NCBI GenBank assembly: GCA_014799765.1
Contig: JAAVHK010000125.1
Coordinates: forward strand, 1 to 5,680
Direction: 5' to 3'
DNA: 5,680 nt
From: Ruminococcus sp.
Lineage (GTDB): Bacteria; Bacillota; Clostridia; Oscillospirales; Ruminococcaceae
A model generated the notes under the pieces. The model did no database searches. It had not been told where the DNA came from and saw only the letters and a list, made by a program, of their open reading frames with translations. The stretch's first letter is position 1. Every line of letters begins with the position of its first letter. A program made the position numbers and the translations under genes. This document shows, piece by piece, positions 5,671 through 5,680 of the stretch.

Positions 5671-5680
5671 TTGATGAAAT
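5671..5680 (+). CDS. Start of a divergent gene cut by the window edge
   Basis: GGAGG at 5657-5661 follows the plus-strand promoter and is followed by TTG (5671) and, directly after in the same frame, ATG (5674) and AAA. TTG has the usual 9-base spacing and ATG has 12, so either could be the start. Only about three codons are present, so nothing can be said about the product. The combination of promoter, short leader and ribosome binding site is the only support. Confidence 0.55.

Overview
The window reads as chromosomal DNA from a low-GC Firmicute, most likely a clostridial gut-type bacterium of the Oscillospiraceae (Ruminococcus-like). The pointers are AT-rich sequence with GGAGG-type ribosome binding sites, a flavin-dependent thymidylate synthase (ThyX), a DUF2156 protein of the kind common in Clostridia, and MltG with a long charged cytoplasmic N-terminus. 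The genus is an inference from these features only.

Almost the whole window (22-5454) is one tightly packed minus-strand gene cluster, read right to left: thyX (thymidylate synthase), a DUF2156/GNAT-fold protein, a DJ-1/PfpI family protein, 5-formyltetrahydrofolate cyclo-ligase, mltG (endolytic murein transglycosylase) and a U32 'peptidase' of the TrhP/YrrO type. Gaps are 9-15 bases or are replaced by overlaps of 8, 23 and 14 bases. I see no terminator or convincing internal promoter between the genes, so this looks like a six-gene operon, possibly continuing beyond the left edge. A well-formed extended -10 promoter sits just upstream of thyX.

The right end (5455-5680) is a 226-base divergent intergenic region. 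It holds the thyX promoter on the minus strand. On the plus strand it holds an even better promoter (TGGACA, 17 bases, TATAAT) with A/T tracts upstream, then a ribosome binding site and the first codons of a gene that runs off the window.

Functionally, thyX and the cyclo-ligase both belong to folate one-carbon metabolism. MltG and the U32 protein echo the Bacillus subtilis yrrL-yrrM-yrrN-yrrO neighbourhood (cell wall plus tRNA wobble-uridine hydroxylation), here without yrrM/trmR in between. The DJ-1 and DUF2156 proteins have no certain role. I find no defence system, mobile element, CRISPR array or RNA gene, and nothing amounting to a new system. The points worth a second look are a Cys-rich C-terminal extension on ThyX, an internal duplication and long A-runs in MltG's cytoplasmic domain, the missing trmR, and the structure of the divergent promoter region.
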